DNA from: Kribbella monticola | Lineage (GTDB): Bacteria > Actinomycetota > Actinomycetes > Propionibacteriales > Kribbellaceae | Reading direction: 5' to 3' | NCBI RefSeq assembly: GCF_003261635.1 | Contig: NZ_QFXK01000038.1 | Location: 62,001-126,000 of the forward strand | DNA length: 64,000 nucleotides | Shown: positions 42,297-50,723 of the stretch, in pieces | Numbering within the stretch: the first letter of the stretch is position 1 | Layout of the letters: each line of letters begins with the position of its first letter | The notes under the pieces: model-generated | What the model saw: the letters and a program-made list of their open reading frames with translations, nothing else | Database searches by the model: none | Told to the model about the DNA's origin: nothing | Program-made: the position numbers and the translations under genes

Positions 42297-43558
42297 AGCT
42301 CACCGACATCGTCATCACCCCGGTCGCGATGAAGGACCCGCCGCTCCGCAACATCCAGGGCATCCACCAGCCGTACGCGCTGCGCTCGATCCTCCAGGTG
42401 CACACGGATGAGGGACTGACGGGGCTCGGTGAGACGTACGGCGACCTCGCGATCCTCACCGCGTTGCACAAGGTCGCGCCGCGACTCCAAGGGCTCGATC
42501 CGTACGACCTGAACGGTCTCGAGCGGATCATCGACGAAACGCTCGGCCGAGCCGCCGGTCTCGCGACTCACGGCCTCGTCGGCGAGGCAAGCGACGAGAA
42601 GACGCTCGCCACCGTCTTGTCCGCCTTCGAGGTCGCCTGCTGGGACCTGCAGGGCAAGGCACTAGGTCGCCCTGTGGTCGAGCTGCTCGGCGGCAAGGTC
42701 CGCGACGTCGTGCCGTACAGCGGCTATCTGTTCTTCAAACCGGCCGCGCACAGTCCCTTGCCGGACTACCCGACGGACGACTGGGGCGAGGCGATGGATG
42801 CCGAGGGCATCGTTGCGCAAGCCCGCCGGATGGTCGACGGCTACGGCTTCAAGTCGCTCAAACTCAAGGGCGGCGTGCTACCGCCGGACGAAGAAGCCGA
42901 CGCGATCCTCGCCCTCAGGGCAGCGTTCCCGGATCATCCACTGCGACTTGATCCCAACGGAGGCTGGACGGTCGAGACCAGCATCGCGATCGGCAAGAAG
43001 CTCGACGGCGTCCTGGAATACCTGGAGGATCCGACCGCTGGTATCGACGGGATGGCCGCGGTCGCCCGCGAGGTCTCGATGCCGTTGGCAACCAATATGT
43101 GCGTGACCGCCTTCAGCCACCTCAAGCCCGCCGTACTGGCCGACGCGGTCCAGGTGGTGCTGTCGGATCACCACTTCTGGGGCGGTCTGCGCCGGTCCCG
43201 CGACCTCGCCGCGATCTGCCGGACCTTCGGGATCGGCCTTTCCATGCACTCGAACTCGCACCTCGGCATCAGCCTCGCCGCGATGACCCACCTGGCGGGC
43301 GCGACGCCTGAGCTCACCTACGACTGCGACACGCACTATCCGTATCTGGTGGAGGACGTAGTACAGCCGGGCGCGCTCGAGTTCGTCGATGGTGCGGTGG
43401 CTGTGCCGGACGGGCCTGGTCTCGGGGTCGAGCTGGACCTGGACTCACTGGCGCGGCTCGCGGAGCAGTACGAGAAGTGCGGGTTCGACACCCGCGACGA
43501 CATCACTCCGATGCGAGCCATCCAACCGGACTGGGATCCGGTGATCCCGCGATGGTGA
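42293..43558 (+). CDS. gudD: Glucarate dehydratase
   Basis: A 421-residue enolase-superfamily enzyme. The catalytic KxK pair is in GFKSLKLKGGVL, metal ligands are in RLDPNGGW, EYLEDPTAG and LATNMCVT, and the catalytic His is in LSMHSNSHLGIS. The N-terminus MKLTDIVITPVAMKDPPL and PYALRSILQVHTDEGLTG match glucarate dehydratases. It removes water from D-glucarate to give 5-dehydro-4-deoxyglucarate, the substrate of the enzyme encoded just upstream; start and stop overlap as ATGA. A terminator stem follows. Confidence 0.93.
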   Translation: MKLTDIVITPVAMKDPPLRNIQGIHQPYALRSILQVHTDEGLTGLGETYGDLAILTALHKVAPRLQGLDPYDLNGLERIIDETLGRAAGLATHGLVGEASDEKTLATVLSAFEVACWDLQGKALGRPVVELLGGKVRDVVPYSGYLFFKPAAHSPLPDYPTDDWGEAMDAEGIVAQARRMVDGYGFKSLKLKGGVLPPDEEADAILALRAAFPDHPLRLDPNGGWTVETSIAIGKKLDGVLEYLEDPTAGIDGMAAVAREVSMPLATNMCVTAFSHLKPAVLADAVQVVLSDHHFWGGLRRSRDLAAICRTFGIGLSMHSNSHLGISLAAMTHLAGATPELTYDCDTHYPYLVEDVVQPGALEFVDGAVAVPDGPGLGVELDLDSLARLAEQYEKCGFDTRDDITPMRAIQPDWDPVIPRW

Positions 43559-43632
43559 GGCACGGAGTGTCCACCTATACCTAGGACCTGGTGCAGCCGA
43601 CTGCCGCAGAGCGCTGAAGGGTGTTGATGGGC

Positions 43633-43668
43633 GGGCCGCCGCCGTCCGGGCATGGATGGCGGCGGCCC
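43633..43668. terminator. Bidirectional terminator stem
   Basis: Arms GGGCCGCCGCC (43633-43643) and GGCGGCGGCCC (43658-43668) form a perfect 11-base-pair stem between the convergent glucarate dehydratase and PRC-barrel genes. Confidence 0.8.
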
Positions 43669-43675
43669 CGGGTGT

Positions 43676-44485
43676 TTACTTGCGGTGTTTGCCGCCGGAC
43701 TCGTCCTCGACGTCGATCTGCTCCTTGCGGACCGTGTCGCTGATCTGCTGTTCCTCGCGGACCGTTTCGGTCTCCAGGCCGACGCGTTCGACGGCGACGG
43801 TCTCCTTCGCGACCACGGGACGTTCCTCGTGCAGGACGACCTCGCGGTCCTCCTCGCCGATCTCGCCGGTCCCGCCGAGTTTGCCGTCGCGATCCATGCC
43901 CTCGGCAATCGGTTCGCGGGTCACATGGACCTCTTCGTGACTGACCGGCACGGTGATCTGCTGTTCCTCCGTGACCACGTGCTTACGCAGCCGGACGCGA
44001 CCGGTCTCGACGGTTTCCGTACCGGCCCGCAGCCGTTCCTCGGAGCGAACCATCGACTCCTGGCCGGCAAGGTCCTGATCGCCCTTACCGTGCATGCCCT
44101 GACCCCGCACCGCGGTGTCCTGGCCGGCCAGGTTCTGCGTGTTGCGGCCGGTCTGGTCGCGGCCCGGCATCGCGGCAGGCAGGTTGTAGTGCCGGTACAG
44201 CTCGGCCGCCTCTTCCTCCGACAGGTGGCCCTGGTCGTCGATCCGCGGCGCGTCCTTGATCAGGTCCTTCGGCGCCCCGACGTGCAGGCCGTCCTGCTCG
44301 GTGTGCGCCCCGGTCAACGGGACAAAGGATTCCTTGGTCCCGAACAGCCCTGTCCGCACCGTCACCCACTCGGGCATCCCCGACAGATCGGAGGCGTAGA
44401 GGTTGGCGACCGTGCCGACCTTGTGGCCCTCGACATCGTAAACGTCCTTGCCGATGGCCTGTTCCAGCTCCTGCGCGGTACTCAT
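43676..44485 (-). CDS. PRC-barrel and DUF2382 (YsnF-like) stress protein
   Basis: A 269-residue protein. The N-terminal PRC-barrel domain (residues 5-75) reads AIGKDVYDVEGHKVGTVANL with SFVPLTGAHTEQDGLHVG. The C-terminal DUF2382 domain (about 150-255) has SEERLRAGTETVETGRVRLR, then KHVVTEEQQITVPVSHEEVH and VLHEERPVVAKETVAVERVG, as in Bacillus YsnF and cyanobacterial AvaK. The linker is Gln/Gly-rich. Members are often general-stress proteins; a target of the sigma factor at 27853 would fit but is inference. Confidence 0.9.
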   Translation of the reverse strand: MSTAQELEQAIGKDVYDVEGHKVGTVANLYASDLSGMPEWVTVRTGLFGTKESFVPLTGAHTEQDGLHVGAPKDLIKDAPRIDDQGHLSEEEAAELYRHYNLPAAMPGRDQTGRNTQNLAGQDTAVRGQGMHGKGDQDLAGQESMVRSEERLRAGTETVETGRVRLRKHVVTEEQQITVPVSHEEVHVTREPIAEGMDRDGKLGGTGEIGEEDREVVLHEERPVVAKETVAVERVGLETETVREEQQISDTVRKEQIDVEDESGGKHRK

Positions 44486-44571
44486 CAGTGCTCACATCCC
44501 CGTTCTGATTGTCGTCAGCAACTGTCTCTCCCGCCGGGTACCCGGAGTGACAGGTGGCAAACAACCAGTGA

Positions 44572-45966
44572 TCAGAGCAGCTCCACGCTCAACCGGTGCA
44601 GATCCACCCCGAACGGCCGATCCGCCTCGATCGGCGGTACGACAGTCGCCACTGAATCGAGAAACGCCTGCAATACAAGCGAAACAGGCCGCTTCGCCAG
44701 CGCACAGGCTTGAAAGACCGTCAGTACTTCGCACGCCAGCACCTCACGAGCGAGCCGGACGGCACCCGCCAATCCACCCGCCGCCTCCCAGCTGAAGGAC
44801 TGCACGTCTTCTTGTCCGTTGGAGGTCTCGACCGAACCAATTGCCGACGGCAACGAGAGCCGTCGCATCGCATGCACCAGCGCGACAGCCTTCTTGTGTA
44901 CTGCGACCAGCCCCGCCTGTGGACCAGGCTCGTGAGCCAACTGGGCCGGCAGACCGGTCACCGCGGGATCGAGCAGCCGATGAACCCGGGCAGCCGACAC
45001 CTCCGCCGCGTGCGTGAGCGCCGCGACCAGTTGATCGCAATGCGCCGCAAGATCGATCCCGTGGAAGCCAGCCGTTCCAACGAAGGCGCCGTCGAGGAAG
45101 GCAGGCGAATCCGTCACGCCGGCAAGTGCCCGCTCGACCGCCTCCCCCAGGCGCGCGACGGACCGCTCGACGTTGGCGATCACCTGCCCTGCTGTCCGAA
45201 ACGACACAGGCGCCTGCAACGAGCGCGGTTCATCCTCGGGTCCGGCGAGCTCCAGCAATCGGGCCAGCTCGGCGGTCAGGACGTCGTCGCCCCTTCCACA
45301 CAAGGGATTGTATGGATCCCGGTTGGCGCCGATGACGGCAATCCCGGTAGCTGCAGCGAAGCGCTGGTACTCGAGCAGCTTCGCCACCTGGGACAGCTGC
45401 AACCATGCCCGTCCGCTGGCTCCCGGAATCCCTGCCAGCAGGGAGATTCCCTCTTTCGGACCGAGCTGGAAGGAGGTCGGCGGAGCCGCGACCGCGCCCT
45501 CGTCGGTGAGGACGGTTCCGATCCCCACCAGCGGCCCGAAGGCATGCGCCAACGGGATGATCTCCCCCGCCGAACCAGCACCCTCGACGGGGATCGCGGG
45601 AACGACACCGCTGTTGAGGAGTTCAACCAGTTGAAGGCACAGTTCGGCGGACACTCCCGCGTCGCCGCTGAGAAACGTCCGCAAGCGAGCAACGACAACG
45701 GCCCGCGCTTCGTCGACCGGCAGCCAGGGTGGGCCGCCGACCGCCCTGGCCAGCAAGAGATTACGCTGGTGGACTGCCTGTTCGGGCTCACTCAGTCGGA
45801 CCTTGCTCATGGCCCCCATCCCGGTGTTGACCCCATAGACGGCATCTCCGGCGCGCAAGGCCGACAGTACGGCGTACCGGGTGGTGCTGAGGCGGTCGAT
45901 CAGGTTGCGGGAGAGCTCGATCGGCGTACGGTCCAGGGTCAGGTCTTCGGGTTTGTCGATCAGCAT
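44572..45966 (-). CDS. Aromatic amino acid lyase homologue lacking the MIO triad
   Basis: A 464-residue protein of the histidine/phenylalanine ammonia-lyase fold. The fold signatures are clear: AVYGVNTGMGAMSKV with the catalytic-position Tyr, LLNSGVVPAIPVEG, QLGPKEGISLLAG and a C-terminal SVETSNGQEDVQSFSWEA. However, the position of the Ala-Ser-Gly that cyclises to the MIO cofactor reads Ser132-Ala133-Gly134 (GAGSAGEIIPLAH instead of GSVGASGDLAPLAH), the NGT after KEGLAL is AGI, and the GNFHG loop is TAGFHG. It therefore should not form MIO and may have a different or no lyase activity. It is one base after the cyclodeaminase-like gene and co-transcribed with it. Confidence 0.85.
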   Translation of the reverse strand: MLIDKPEDLTLDRTPIELSRNLIDRLSTTRYAVLSALRAGDAVYGVNTGMGAMSKVRLSEPEQAVHQRNLLLARAVGGPPWLPVDEARAVVVARLRTFLSGDAGVSAELCLQLVELLNSGVVPAIPVEGAGSAGEIIPLAHAFGPLVGIGTVLTDEGAVAAPPTSFQLGPKEGISLLAGIPGASGRAWLQLSQVAKLLEYQRFAAATGIAVIGANRDPYNPLCGRGDDVLTAELARLLELAGPEDEPRSLQAPVSFRTAGQVIANVERSVARLGEAVERALAGVTDSPAFLDGAFVGTAGFHGIDLAAHCDQLVAALTHAAEVSAARVHRLLDPAVTGLPAQLAHEPGPQAGLVAVHKKAVALVHAMRRLSLPSAIGSVETSNGQEDVQSFSWEAAGGLAGAVRLAREVLACEVLTVFQACALAKRPVSLVLQAFLDSVATVVPPIEADRPFGVDLHRLSVELL

Positions 45967-45967
45967 G

Positions 45968-46981
45968 TCAGTGGAATCTGAGCATCGTGCCGACGTCCGC
46001 GGCCTCGGCCCGGCGCAGGATCAGGTGGGCGATCGCCACGTCCAGCAAGGAAAGCCCGCGATGCCAGAAGAGGTTGCGCTCGGCATCGTTCTCGCGGCCA
46101 GGCTTCTGGCCCGCGACGATCTGCCCGAGTTCGGCGTACAGGGTGTCCGGTGAGAGCCGGCCGGTGTCGACGTGGCGGCGCAGTGCCCCGAAACGGCCGG
46201 ACTGCGCCTCGCGCCAGTCGTCCACGACGACCTTGTCCATCACGTCGAGCAGGTCCAGCTCGACAGCACTGACCGTCCCGTACGGCACCACGAAGGCGCC
46301 TGATTTGACCGCAGCTGTTCGCAACAAGGGCTTCGGCTCGGTCAGCCGGGTCGCCTCGACGATCACGTCGGCGCCGTCGAAGGCCTCCTCGGCGGTCGCG
46401 ACCACGCGAACCGGCGTGGACAGTTCGGCGGACAGCTCTGCCGCGAACTTCTCCCGCGACTCAGGCCGCCGCGAGGTCACCCGGATCTCGTCGAGGTCGA
46501 AGAGATCGTCGAGCATGGTGACGTTCCACCACGCCGTACCGCGGGATCCCGCGTGGCCCAGGATCTTGCTGTCCCGGCGGGCGAGGTGCCGCGCGCCGAC
46601 CGTGGTCATCGCGCCGGTCCGCGCAGCCGTGATCATCGTGGCGTCGAGCACGGCCAGCGGGATGCCGGTGGTCGGATCGAACAGGGTGGCCATCGCCAGC
46701 TCACTCGGAAGCCCGACCTTGTAGTTGGGAACGAAGTCGCCGACCACCTTCACGCCGCTGACACCGTGCTCGCCGAGGCGGTTCAGATGACCGCGCAGTA
46801 CGTTGAAGTGCCCGATCCCGCCGTTGTCCGGTTGCAGATGCACCCGCGGCTCGAAACTCGTCTCGCCCTCCCCGTGATCGCGGACGGCCGCCTCCACCGC
46901 ATCGACGATCTCCGTCCGGCTTAGCCCGAGCGAGTCGATCTCCGGCCCGGACAAGAACCTCAACCAAATGCCCTCAGCCAT
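45968..46981 (-). CDS. Ornithine cyclodeaminase/mu-crystallin family protein
   Basis: A 337-residue protein with the OCD N-terminal domain (IWLRFLSGPEIDSLGLSRTE, PRVHLQPDN, GVKVVGDFVPNYKVGLPS) and a Rossmann domain. The dinucleotide loop is unusual: ILGHAGSRGTAWWNVTML instead of the common GAGxQA, so cofactor binding may be altered. The conserved TAARTGAMTTVGARHLAR helix, where the catalytic region begins, is intact. Family members are NAD-dependent deaminases or imine reductases of amino acids. The ATG at 46981 follows GGAGGG closely. It is the first gene of a two-gene operon with the ammonia-lyase homologue. Confidence 0.88.
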   Translation of the reverse strand: MAEGIWLRFLSGPEIDSLGLSRTEIVDAVEAAVRDHGEGETSFEPRVHLQPDNGGIGHFNVLRGHLNRLGEHGVSGVKVVGDFVPNYKVGLPSELAMATLFDPTTGIPLAVLDATMITAARTGAMTTVGARHLARRDSKILGHAGSRGTAWWNVTMLDDLFDLDEIRVTSRRPESREKFAAELSAELSTPVRVVATAEEAFDGADVIVEATRLTEPKPLLRTAAVKSGAFVVPYGTVSAVELDLLDVMDKVVVDDWREAQSGRFGALRRHVDTGRLSPDTLYAELGQIVAGQKPGRENDAERNLFWHRGLSLLDVAIAHLILRRAEAADVGTMLRFH

Positions 46982-47139
46982 CAACCCTCCGCCCTAGTCG
47001 CCTCCCAGCATCGTGCCAGCAGCGACTTTCGTCTCTTTCGGGGCCCGCCGCGCCGACTTCGGTATCGCGCTCGATCGCGACCGCAGATCGGGGCTGCTCG
47101 CGCTGTTACGTTCGCCGGACAGACGAGAAGGAGCAAGCC

Positions 47140-47838
47140 ATGACCACCGACACCGCGACAGTGATCGGGCACTCGACGTCCGACAAGGCGGTGCTGTTCG
47201 GCGGGCTGCCGCTGGCCGGGGCGGCGCTCGGATTCTTCTTGCCGTTGATCGCTGAGTGGGGCGCCGGGCAGAAGTGGGTCCCGTTCCTGCGTCCGCTCGA
47301 GCTGATCGCGTCGTGGGACAGCTGGTGGGCGGTGATCGCTTGTACGGCGGCAGGTTCGATCGCGGGTGTGCTGCTTGCCGGAATGGCGTTGGAGGACACG
47401 CTCAAGGTGACGATCACGAACAGCGGAATCGAGTTCTTGAAGAACCAGCAGACTGTTCGGGTACGGCGTGAGCAGGTGGCCGTGGTTTTTCTGGACGGCC
47501 GGGAGATCGTCGTCCAGGACGCTTCGTCGCGGGAGCTCGCTCGGGAACGGCACGATCAGTTGAAGTCCGATGCGCGGCAGATCCCGGGGGCGTTTCGCCG
47601 GCACGGATATCCGTGGTCGGAAGCGGGCGATCCGCACGGCGAGAAGTTCCGGCGCTGGGTGGAGGACGACCCCGACCTGCCGCCCACGGTCAACGCCGTC
47701 CTGCGTGCGAGGTCGAAGGCGTTCGATCAGGGTGACAAGGGCAAGGCTGATCTGCGGGAACTCCGCGAAGAACTCGGCAAGCTCGGCTACGTCGTACGGG
47801 ACAGGAACAAGAACCAGTACTGGCGGGTCGCCGCGTGA
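47140..47838 (+). CDS. YqeB-like membrane protein
   Basis: A 232-residue protein with two membrane segments (LFGGLPLAGAALGFFLPLIA and SWWAVIACTAAGSIAGVLLA) followed by a cytoplasmic part: TLKVTITNSGIEFLKNQQTV, VFLDGREIVVQDASSRELAR and a C-terminal winged-helix-like region RELREELGKLGYVVRDRNKN then QYWRV. This matches YqeB-type proteins of Firmicutes and Actinobacteria, whose function is unknown. GAAGGAG precedes the ATG at 47140. Its stop is one base from the end of the convergent regulator gene. Confidence 0.85.
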   Translation: MTTDTATVIGHSTSDKAVLFGGLPLAGAALGFFLPLIAEWGAGQKWVPFLRPLELIASWDSWWAVIACTAAGSIAGVLLAGMALEDTLKVTITNSGIEFLKNQQTVRVRREQVAVVFLDGREIVVQDASSRELARERHDQLKSDARQIPGAFRRHGYPWSEAGDPHGEKFRRWVEDDPDLPPTVNAVLRARSKAFDQGDKGKADLRELREELGKLGYVVRDRNKNQYWRVAA

Positions 47839-47839
47839 A

Positions 47840-48688
47840 TCAGAGGGCCGGCAACGGTTCGCGGACCAACTGGGGCAATTTGGCGGCGGTGGCTTCGTCG
47901 GACGGGGAGTAGGTGACGATGTGGGGGCTGGCGGGGTTGGGCTCGAACCAGAGGTTGCTGGCCAGTAGGTGCAGGTCGCCGACCTCGCGGTGCCGGTAGT
48001 GCTTGCGGGCGGTGGTCGGGGTCATCACCTCGTGGCGTTCCCAGAGTTCGCGGAATTCGGCGGATTCGGTCTGCAGCCTGTTCAGCAAGGCTTTCCAGGC
48101 CGGCTCGCCGAGGTTCGCGGTCATCGACGCGCGGAACTTCGCCGTCATCAGCCGCAGGGTCAGATCGAGATCGCCCATCGTCGCCCGCACCTGCTCGTGG
48201 GTGAACGCCAGCCAGATCATGTTGCGGTCCTCGGCCGGTACCGCATCGAGATCGCAGAACAGCCGCTCGAAGCTGCGGTTGTAGGCGAGCACGTCGAAGC
48301 GATTGTTCTGCACGCTGGACGGGAACGGGTCGAGCTGGTCGATCATCAACCGGATCGCTTCGCTGACCGGGCTGTAGCTGTTCGCCGGCGTCGGATCGAT
48401 CGACCCGGCCAGGCTGAACAGGTGGTTGCGTTCGGACCGGTCCAGCCGCAACGTCCGGGCGATCGCGTCGAGCACCTCGGCCGAGACCTGGATGTCGCGC
48501 GCCTGCTCCAGCCAGGTGTACCAAGTCACCCCGATGGCGGCGAGCTGCGCGACCTCCTCACGCCGCAACCCCGGCGTACGGCGTCTGCGGCCGACCGGCA
48601 GACCGACGTCCTCGGGCGTGAGGCGCTCGCGCCGGCTGCGCAGGAAGCTGGCCAACTCGTCCCGGCGAGGGCTGTCGCTTGCGTCCAT
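47840..48688 (-). CDS. XRE-type regulator with MmyB ligand-binding domain
   Basis: A 282-residue regulator. The helix-turn-helix is at residues 30-75 (PGLRREEVAQLAAIGVTWYT, WLEQARDIQVSAEVLDAIAR) and the PAS-like MmyB domain covers the rest (FDVLAYNRSFERLFCDLDAV, RNMIWLAFTHEQVR, HYRHREVGDLHLLASNLWFE). The ATG at 48688 fits the usual MmyB-family start. It is divergent from an MFS exporter gene, and the 101-base gap holds three copies of a CTGGTACCAG-like site, so it probably regulates the exporter and itself. Confidence 0.93.
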   Translation of the reverse strand: MDASDSPRRDELASFLRSRRERLTPEDVGLPVGRRRRTPGLRREEVAQLAAIGVTWYTWLEQARDIQVSAEVLDAIARTLRLDRSERNHLFSLAGSIDPTPANSYSPVSEAIRLMIDQLDPFPSSVQNNRFDVLAYNRSFERLFCDLDAVPAEDRNMIWLAFTHEQVRATMGDLDLTLRLMTAKFRASMTANLGEPAWKALLNRLQTESAEFRELWERHEVMTPTTARKHYRHREVGDLHLLASNLWFEPNPASPHIVTYSPSDEATAAKLPQLVREPLPAL

Positions 48689-48714
48689 GACACCAGGATG
48701 GCATCGCACTCAAA

Positions 48715-48762
48715 CTGGTACCAGGTGCAATTTGTACCAGGATAAGGAGACTCTGGTACCAG
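48715..48762. promoter_or_regulatory. Operator array: three CTGGTACCAG-like sites
   Basis: CTGGTACCAG occurs perfectly at 48715-48724 and 48753-48762, with a degenerate TTTGTACCAG at 48731-48740. They lie between the divergent MmyB-type regulator and the MFS exporter, the expected place for the regulator's binding sites. Confidence 0.7.
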
Positions 48763-48789
48763 GCTGAGCCCCGCTTGAGGGTGGTATCC

Positions 48790-50217
48790 ATGACCACACA
48801 GTTGGAAGTGACCACCCGGCCCGCCTCCGCGGCGACCGGTCACCTGAGTGGGCTCGGCCTGCTGGCCCTGCTGCTGTCCGGGGCGCTGCCGATCCTCGAC
48901 TTCTTCATCGTCAACGTGGCCCTCCCCGCGATCGACACCGATCTCGCCGCCGGCCCGGCTCTGCTCGAACTCGTCATCGCCGGCTACGGCGTCGCGTACG
49001 CCGTCCTGCTGGTCGTCGGCGGCCGACTCGGCGACGCCCTCGGCCGGCGGCGCATGCTGCTGATCGCCTTGTCCGCCTTCATCCTGACCTCGCTGGCCTG
49101 CGGTCTCGCGCCGACCGCGCTGCTGCTCGTCGTCGCCCGGATCGCCCAGGGCGCCTCGGCCGCGCTGCTCAACCCGCAGGTCCTCGCGACCATCCAGACG
49201 GCCACCACCGCCGACCGCCGGAACCGGGCCGTCGGCCTGTACGGCGCGGTCGCCGGCCTGGCGATGGTGATCGGCCAGGTGCTCGGTGGCCTGCTGGTCG
49301 CCGCCGACTTCGCGGGCCTCGGCTGGCGCACGGTCTTCCTGGTCAATGTGCCGGTCGGCCTACTGACCCTGCTGCTCGCTTCCCGCACGGTGCCCGCTAC
49401 GCGCGCGGCCGAGCCGGCTCCGATCGATCGGGCCGGAACGATCTTGCTCAGCCTGTTGCTGGTCCTGCTGCTGATCCCGTTGAGCGAAGGCCGCGCGGCC
49501 GGCTGGCCGATCTGGTCCTGGCTGAGTCTGGCGGCGGTACCTGCAGCGGCATACGCCCTCTTGCGGGTCGAGCGGGCTAAGGAGCTCAGAGGAGTCCTTC
49601 CGCTCTTGCCGACCAGGCTGCTCAGCGTCCCCGCAGTACGGACCGGGCTTGTGCTGCTCGTGCCGTTCTCGATCGGGTTCGGTGGGTTCATGTTCGTCTT
49701 CGCGATCGCGCTGCAGCAAGGACTTCACCTGGGCCCTGTTCAGGCCGGGCTCGCGTTGGCGCCGCTGGCGGTCTGCCATCTGACTGCCTCGCTGGTCGGC
49801 CCGCGCCTGGTCAACCGCTTCGGCACCCGGGTACTGGTCGGCGGCGGGCTCACACAGATCGCGGGACTCGCAGTACTGGCGGCTGTCGTACTGCGTGAGT
49901 GGGAGCACCTGACACCGCTCATGCTCCTGCCGGGGATGGCGCTGTGCGGCTTCGGCACCGGCTCCCAGATCCCGGTGATGTTCCGCGTTGTGCTGTCCGG
50001 CGTACCGGCTGAGTTCGCGGGTGTCGGAAGCGGCCTGATGGTGACGATCCAGCAGGCGTCGCTCGCGGTCGGGGCCGCGCTGATCGGCACGGTGTTCCTG
50101 TCGCTGACCGGTCCCCTGCACGGATCCGGTGGCGCGCTGGCCGGAACGATCGCCGCGATCGCCGTCCTCATCGGTCTGACCGCGACCCTGGCGACCCGGG
50201 CCGAACTCGCCGGTTGA
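48790..50217 (+). CDS. MFS exporter, DHA2 (EmrB/QacA) family
   Basis: A 475-residue transporter with about 14 membrane segments. Motif A GGRLGDALGRRRMLLIAL, the N-terminal D-F-F-I-V-N-V-A-L-P signature (ILDFFIVNVALPAIDTDLAA) and motif C-like AGLAMVIGQVLGGLLVA are visible. DHA2 proteins export drugs or other small molecules using the proton gradient. The ATG at 48790 is chosen (MTTQLEVTTRP) with GAGGGTGG upstream; an earlier start at 48775 adds five residues. It is likely repressed by the divergent MmyB-type regulator. Confidence 0.94.
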   Translation: MTTQLEVTTRPASAATGHLSGLGLLALLLSGALPILDFFIVNVALPAIDTDLAAGPALLELVIAGYGVAYAVLLVVGGRLGDALGRRRMLLIALSAFILTSLACGLAPTALLLVVARIAQGASAALLNPQVLATIQTATTADRRNRAVGLYGAVAGLAMVIGQVLGGLLVAADFAGLGWRTVFLVNVPVGLLTLLLASRTVPATRAAEPAPIDRAGTILLSLLLVLLLIPLSEGRAAGWPIWSWLSLAAVPAAAYALLRVERAKELRGVLPLLPTRLLSVPAVRTGLVLLVPFSIGFGGFMFVFAIALQQGLHLGPVQAGLALAPLAVCHLTASLVGPRLVNRFGTRVLVGGGLTQIAGLAVLAAVVLREWEHLTPLMLLPGMALCGFGTGSQIPVMFRVVLSGVPAEFAGVGSGLMVTIQQASLAVGAALIGTVFLSLTGPLHGSGGALAGTIAAIAVLIGLTATLATRAELAG

Positions 50218-50251
50218 TGCAGGACTTGGAGTGGGTGGGGAGGATGGAAGA

Positions 50252-50638
50252 GTGATCACGGTTGAGCAGGCGAGGCGGTTGCGCAAGGCCGGGGCGCTCT
50301 GGGTGCCGAGCGCCGGGGACCGGTTCGTGGTACCCGACCGGGAGATGGACGACGACGTGTTCGTGGTCAGCGACATGACCGTCGAGGTGCACGACTATCC
50401 CGGCGGCAAGGTGATCGGCTTCAACGGGACCACCGAATGGGCGCTCGACAGCATCGAGCAGCGCGAGGTGATCTGGTTGCCACGCGAGGAACAGCTGCGC
50501 GCGTTGCTCGGTGCGCGGTTCCAGCGGATGGAGGCGGTCCCGGAGGGCTTCGCGGTGGTGACCACGGACGGTACGTACGTCTCCGCCGACGCCGAGCAGG
50601 CGTACGCCGAAGCTCTCCTCGACCTCCTCAACGGCTGA
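50252..50638 (+). CDS. Hypothetical protein, 'CpaE-like' small actinobacterial family
   Basis: A 128-residue soluble protein starting MITVEQARRLRKAGALWVPS with GDRFVVPDREMDDDVFVVSD, MTVEVHDYPGGKVIGFNGTT and EWALDSIEQREVIWLPREEQ. This family is widespread in actinobacteria and is sometimes labelled pilus assembly CpaE in databases, although no CpaE ATPase domain is present; that label should not be trusted. The GTG at 50252 is preferred over one at 50231. The function is unknown. It follows the MFS gene by 34 bases. Confidence 0.82.
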   Translation: MITVEQARRLRKAGALWVPSAGDRFVVPDREMDDDVFVVSDMTVEVHDYPGGKVIGFNGTTEWALDSIEQREVIWLPREEQLRALLGARFQRMEAVPEGFAVVTTDGTYVSADAEQAYAEALLDLLNG

Positions 50639-50723
50639 CGACGAAGGCCTCCTCGGAGGATGGTGCGGTCGTCGTCGACGGCGGTCGCGCCTTCGGCCGG
50701 CTGGCTCCGCCTCACCTGATGGG

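Noticed and set aside
40310..43558. One very long open frame of about 1080 residues running into glucarate dehydratase
   Set aside because: Its first two-thirds is arginine/proline-rich noise covering the Pro/Thr-rich protein, the PaiB gene on the other strand and the dehydratase in another frame. Only the part from 42293 is a real gene, with an ATG overlapping the previous stop.
50252..50638. Pilus assembly protein CpaE
   Set aside because: The family is sometimes labelled this way, but the protein has no ATPase or receiver domain and no pilus genes are near.
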